From: Guyanagaster necrorhizus
Lineage: Eukaryota > Basidiomycota > Agaricomycetes > Agaricales > Physalacriaceae
Direction: 5' to 3'
Assembly (NCBI RefSeq): GCF_019112545.1
Contig: NW_025064931.1
Coordinates: 20,033 to 81,141 of the forward strand
Length of the DNA stretch: 61,109 nucleotides
Shown here: positions 56,633-61,109 of the stretch, in pieces
How the letters are laid out: every line of letters begins with the position of its first letter
Numbering within the stretch: the stretch's first letter is position 1
Program-made: the position numbers and the translations under genes
The notes under the pieces: model-generated
What the model saw: the letters and a program-made list of their open reading frames with translations, nothing else
Told to the model about the DNA's origin: nothing
Database searches by the model: none

Positions 56633-57963
56633 AGCCAGTAGAGGACTATGGCTGAGGCTCCAAGCTGATAGTCATGCTAGTCACCAATACTAAGTCCAAA
56701 AGAGACTTTGTAAAATAACATGGCATAAGGATAAAAATCCTAAGTCAGGTTTGAACTTAGAAAAAGTTCTGCACCACATCTTGGAAAATACTAAGTCCAA
56801 GTTGGACTTAGAAATGATACCTCAAATGGGGCTAATTCTACATGCTACTAAGACAAGTATATTCTAAGACAGCTAGGGGTATAATACCATAGTCAGTTGT
56901 GGAGTATTGAGTGAAGACAGCATCATCCAGAAGCAGTAAGAAGAGAGACCTAATGATCTGTGGCTAGCACTGTGAGTTTTGACTGAAATGCCTAAGTTCA
57001 AATTTTTTAGGTATCAGGTGACCTAAGGGACTTAGAATTGAGAGGGATAGAGTGGATAGGACCAGTTGACCAGGCCTGACTGGGCCTGATCAATTGAGCT
57101 ACTAAGAGTAACTCAGAGGATTAAAACTTTGAGTAGACAGAAAGGAGTTAGATACTCACAGGCACTGTAGGCTTAAAATAAAGCTGTGTGGTGGCCAGGC
57201 AGGTCTGGGAAAGCCTAGGAGAGTCCAGGAGTGCCACCATTCTGGAATAATAACATGATTCCACTTTAAACAGGAGAAATATTATTTTGACACTTTATTT
57301 ATAGATTCTATATCTGTTATTGATATATAAAAGAAGAAAAGGAGGGGAAATAGTAAGCAAGCGACCCACTCCACATTCAGGCTTACTAGCTCACTGTAGT
57401 TAGTCCCTGGAACAATGGATTTTGAGTTCTGCTTTGACTTAGTGATTTATTTAAGTTGCTTGGTCACTTAGAGAGGATTGGATTAGAATATTAACTGTAT
57501 TTTGGGTTTTGGATTGATTTGGGTTCCAAACTATAAGGGTTTCAGCATCAGAATACAAGTTCTTTGGTTTTGAGAACTGCTAGCCAGCCAAGAAGTGCAG
57601 CTAGTCAAGCCTAAGTGCTTGATAGACTTAGTATTTGGGTTTTAGAGTTTATTGGGTTTCAGAATATTCTAAGTTGATTTGGAGCACAATTGTGCATTGG
57701 TTCTAAGTCCTAATTATATTTAAATATTGCTATAAACTACTCTCATGAGTATTGCATCTTTGAAAGCAAGATAGAGTTGAATAACTGTCTTTATTGACTG
57801 TTTCTTTGATTTTACTTAAGACTGCAAGAGTGCTTCTATCATACTTGAAACAACTGACCTCAACTGTATTTGGTGACTGTGTATTGAGTGGTTAAGTGTT
57901 GGTGTTTGAGAGTTCATTCCTCATTCACCTCTCTTAGTCACTTAGCTGTCACCAAGCACATCA
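56633..57963 (+). repeat. Repeat X, right copy
   Basis: Inverted partner of 51,208-52,538. The inner edge at AGCCAGTAGAGG is abrupt in both copies. The outer 35-40 bp (TCACCTCTCTTAGTCACTTAGC...) are integrase-like sequence matching E5, after which E7 gag begins. The copy therefore carries a piece of the E5 flank, which a plain transposition would not do. Confidence 0.75.
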
Positions 57964-60757
57964 ATGCAGAAAGATGCCAAGCCTTAGAGTGGCTCAGTGA
58001 ATTACAGAGACCATGAAAGTTCATTTGCTGGTCTAAAACACCTGGATGGGACCTCCTCATAAAAGCCCAAGTTGAGACACTGACAACCCATTCAACCCAT
58101 ACAGTGACTGCTCTAATCGACAGTGGTTGTACAGGAAGTTTGATCAACCAAACTTTTGTCAAACAAAATAAACTTCTCACTAGAACTATGGCAGCTCCAA
58201 TTTCTGTCTATAATGCTGACAGAATCAAAAACCAAGCTAGCTCAATTACTGAGTTTGTCAAACTCAGACTCACAATCAGTGACTATTCTGAGAGGATCAA
58301 CCTTGTGGTAACCGATCTAGAGGCCAAAGAAGTCTTCCTCAGTCATGACTGGCTGATCAGGCACAATCCACTGATCAACTGGAAGACTGAGGGAATAACC
58401 TTCACCTGATGCAAATACCACAAACTCCTGTTCAAGTTACCTGATGAAGATCCTAAGGATCATTGGGATGAAGAAATGGAGGATGGAAAAACTATCCTTG
58501 CCATCAATCTTTAAAAGGAAATACACATTCATGCTGTATATCATGCCAATAACCTTGCAGCTAAGGCCAACAAACAGAAGGCTGAAAGAACATTCAAAGA
58601 AATGATACCCAAATGGGCCCAGGACTTCAGAGATCTCTTCAAAAAAGAGAACTTTGATGAATTATCAGAGCTCAAACCCTGGGACCACACTATCAAATTG
58701 ATTCCAAACACCAATGCAAATCTCAACTGTAAGACTATCCACTTGGATATAATGAACAACAGAAACTTGACAAGTTTCTCAATAAAAACTTGTCCAGTGG
58801 AAGAATTTGACCTTCAAAATCTCCTATAGCATCACCATTCTTCTTCATCAAAAGGAAGGATGATAAGCTCCATCCTGTACAGGACTACTGGAAGCTCAAT
58901 GAAATAATGATTAAAAATCATTATCCATTACTCTTCATTTTGGAACTAATGGACAAACTGCAAGAGGCCCAGTACTACACCAAACTTGATGTTTGGTGGG
59001 GATATAACAATATACAAATCAAGAAAGGAGACAAGTGGAAGGCAGCCTTCCACACTAATTGAGGACTATTTGAGCTGATGATGATGTTCTTTGGACTCAC
59101 CAACTCCTTGGCCACATTCCAATAGATGATGGACAACATTTTCAAGGACCTCATCTCTATTGGGAAGGTCACCATCTATCTTGATGACATTCTAATCATG
59201 TCAAAAATGAAGGAGAAACATAGGAGGTTGGTGTGACAGATACTTGCCCTGATAAGGAAACATAAACTGTTTCTTAAAGCAGAAAAGTGTGAGTTCAAGG
59301 TACTGGAGATGGAGTACCTCAGGATTATCATCAGTGAAGGGAGCATCCAGATAGACCCCATCAAAGTGACAGGAGTAATAGAATGGCCTGAGCCAAGCAA
59401 AAAGAAAGAGTTACAGTCCTTCCTCATGTTTACAAACTTCTATCAATGATTCATCCAGGACTATTGCAAGGTCATTTAACCAATGACTCAATTAATCAGC
59501 AATGCCCCCTGGATCTGGGGACTATTCCAACAAGCAGTGTTTGATGATCTGAAAAAACAACTTGTTGAAGACATAGTACTCACAATCCCCACTCAGGAGG
59601 GGAAATTCCATATGGAGACCAACTCAAGTGAGGGAGCAATAGACACCATACTATCTCAAGAACAGAATAAGAAGTGACACCCAGTGGCATTCCTCTCCAA
59701 GGCACTCTCAGTCACTGAACAGAATTATGAAATATATGACAAGGAGTTACTTGCCATAATACTCACCTTGGAGGAATGGTGGCATTACCTGATCAGAGCC
59801 GTGAAAACCTTTGAAATTTGGATGGACCACCAGAACCTATGGTATTTCTGACATCTCCAGAAATTGAACTGGTGCCAAGCATATTGGATAACCAAACTCA
59901 GCCAATACCAATACACATTGCATCACAAAGCCAATATGGCAAACAAGAAGGCCAACCTCCTTAGCTGAAGGGCTGATCATGATCAGGGAGAACATGACAA
60001 TGAAGGGGTGATGATGCTAAAGCCCAAACACTTCAGGGCTATGATAATGCTGATAGAGGAGGAGATTCATGAGCAAGTCAAAAGTGCCACCTATGACAAT
60101 AAAAAGTGGAACCAGTGGATAGCCCCATTGCTCAACTATGAATGAGAAATGATAAAAGAAGGCAGGCTGATTCACTACAATGGGCAAATTTACATCCTGA
60201 GGAACTACACCCTCTGGGGTGAAATCATCACCAACTGCCATGACTATATGACCACTGATCATCCAGACATCGCCAAGACCAAGGAGCTTGTCTTATGGGA
60301 GTATTGATGGCTGAAAACAGGCAATGACATCACTCAATATGTCAAAGCTTGTGAACTATGTCAAAGGGAAAAATCATTGACTCAGCCCTGCACTGCATCC
60401 CTGCATCCCAACAAGGTACCATCATCACTATGGACCCATATCTCAGTTGATATGATCATCAGGTTACTCAACTGTAATGGCTATGATACCATCCTCATTA
60501 TCATTGACCAATTCTCAAAAACCATAATCCTAATTGCCTGCTCAACTGAATTATCATCAGAAGAGTGGGCTAAGATTTTATGTGATGAAGTCTACATTAA
60601 ATATGAGATGCTCCAAGTTATCATTTCAGATCACAGTCTCCAGTTCATCTCAAAGTTCTTGAATGATCTGTACTAATTATTAAACATTAAATGAAACACA
60701 TCTATGGTATACCATCCTCAGACAGATGGCCAGACCAAGTGGGCCAATCAAGAGGTC
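57964..60757 (+). pseudogene. E7: gypsy gag end to integrase, truncated
   Basis: It begins with the end of gag/linker (AERCQALEWLSELQRP), then protease with an intact LIDSGC active site (Asp codon 58,119-58,121) and VFLSHDWL (58,330-58,360). Reverse transcriptase spans about 58,690-59,220 (YLDDI near 59,176), RNase H about 59,560-59,840, and integrase runs from 60,030 (zinc region, SVDMI near 60,448) to the QTDGQ region, where the family Y LTR cuts it at 60,758. SDRGPQF has become SDHSLQF. Several stops are present. Confidence 0.9.
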
Positions 60758-61109
60758 TGTTACGTGCATGCCGCCGGCCTCTGTGTCACCTCAACCAACC
60801 ACGAATTCTATCACGCTACCCACCAGACTCTGGCCGCTTCCCATTAACTACTAATTTCATTTCACCATTATCATTTCACATCTGTATTTCACATTGTAAT
60901 ACCTAGACCCCGAACTCGGTAGTGAATATTCACACTGGAACCCAATGGAACCCGACTCGGAATTAGCTACCATTAGTATATAAAGCCATGTATATCACCG
61001 TAACTACTCAGTTAGAATATCAACTTGGATAAGCCATCTACACTTCGTACTCACTCCCCCCTATTTCATCCATCGGATTCCGCTCTGAAGGATACTCCTG
61101 TTCACTTCT
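60758..61109 (+). mobile_element. LTR, family Y (right edge, incomplete)
   Basis: It starts TGTTACGTGCATGCC inside the integrase core of E7 and continues to the window end. It contains TATATAAAGCC (60,977-60,987) and several CpGs, unlike E7. The first ~140 bp match the left-edge fragment in inverted orientation. The 5 bp before it (AGGTC) do not match the GAGCC before the left copy, so these are separate insertions. Confidence 0.8.

Noticed and set aside
1..61109. tRNA or rRNA genes
   Set aside because: No cloverleaf with conserved A/B boxes and no rRNA-like stretch was recognised by eye; a tRNAscan run was not possible.

Overview
The window looks like nuclear DNA of a filamentous basidiomycete, most likely a transposon-rich Agaricomycete. 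Three intact genes have short GT-AG introns (about 40-65 nt), including an F-box gene and a secreted double-psi beta-barrel gene. There are fungal NB-ARC/TPR (NLR-type) genes and many chromodomain Ty3/gypsy retrotransposons. I cannot name a species.

Layout. 1-17,126 is a nest of gypsy elements. A left-edge LTR fragment (family Y) cuts minus-strand element E0. E0 sits in plus-strand E1, E1's LTR abuts E2, and E2's LTR is split by full-length E3 (8,867-16,865; two 446-bp LTRs; target duplication AAATC). A solo LTR with a GTTTC duplication and two copies of an 870-890 bp repeat are also inserted. 17,127-19,300 holds decayed host-like sequence (F-box/LRR-like, C2H2 finger). 19,303-27,640 and 37,440-47,690 are the arms of a large imperfect inverted duplication. 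Each arm carries, from outside in, an NLR gene, unidentified modules, TatD-hydrolase pieces and a ubiquitin C-terminal hydrolase (UCH) remnant. The right arm also carries a GCN2 kinase fragment inserted in the TatD copy. The spacer (27,640-37,440) holds the intact genes: the secreted barrel protein (27,878-28,929, minus), the F-box protein (30,278-31,554, plus) and a conserved-looking hypothetical (32,545-33,727, minus). 47,700-60,757 is a second gypsy nest (E5, E6, E7 and remnants) containing a 1.3-kb, apparently identical inverted repeat (X). A family Y LTR, inverted relative to the left-edge one, runs off the right edge.

The strongest signals are compositional and structural. (1) The window is split into CpG-depleted and CpG-normal compartments, and the switch falls at the equivalent point inside both NLR copies. 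(2) The retroelements carry TGA stops at arginine positions, and TG/CA differences between LTR pairs, as expected from decay of methylated CpG. (3) The sequence just inside the LTR is complementary to the expected 5' end of the element's own transcript, suggesting Tf1/sushi-type self-priming. (4) The inverted arms have evolved apart by discrete indels, so they are unlikely to be an assembly artefact.

All coordinates were read by eye. Splice sites in the three intact genes agree in phase; boundaries in decayed regions are approximate.
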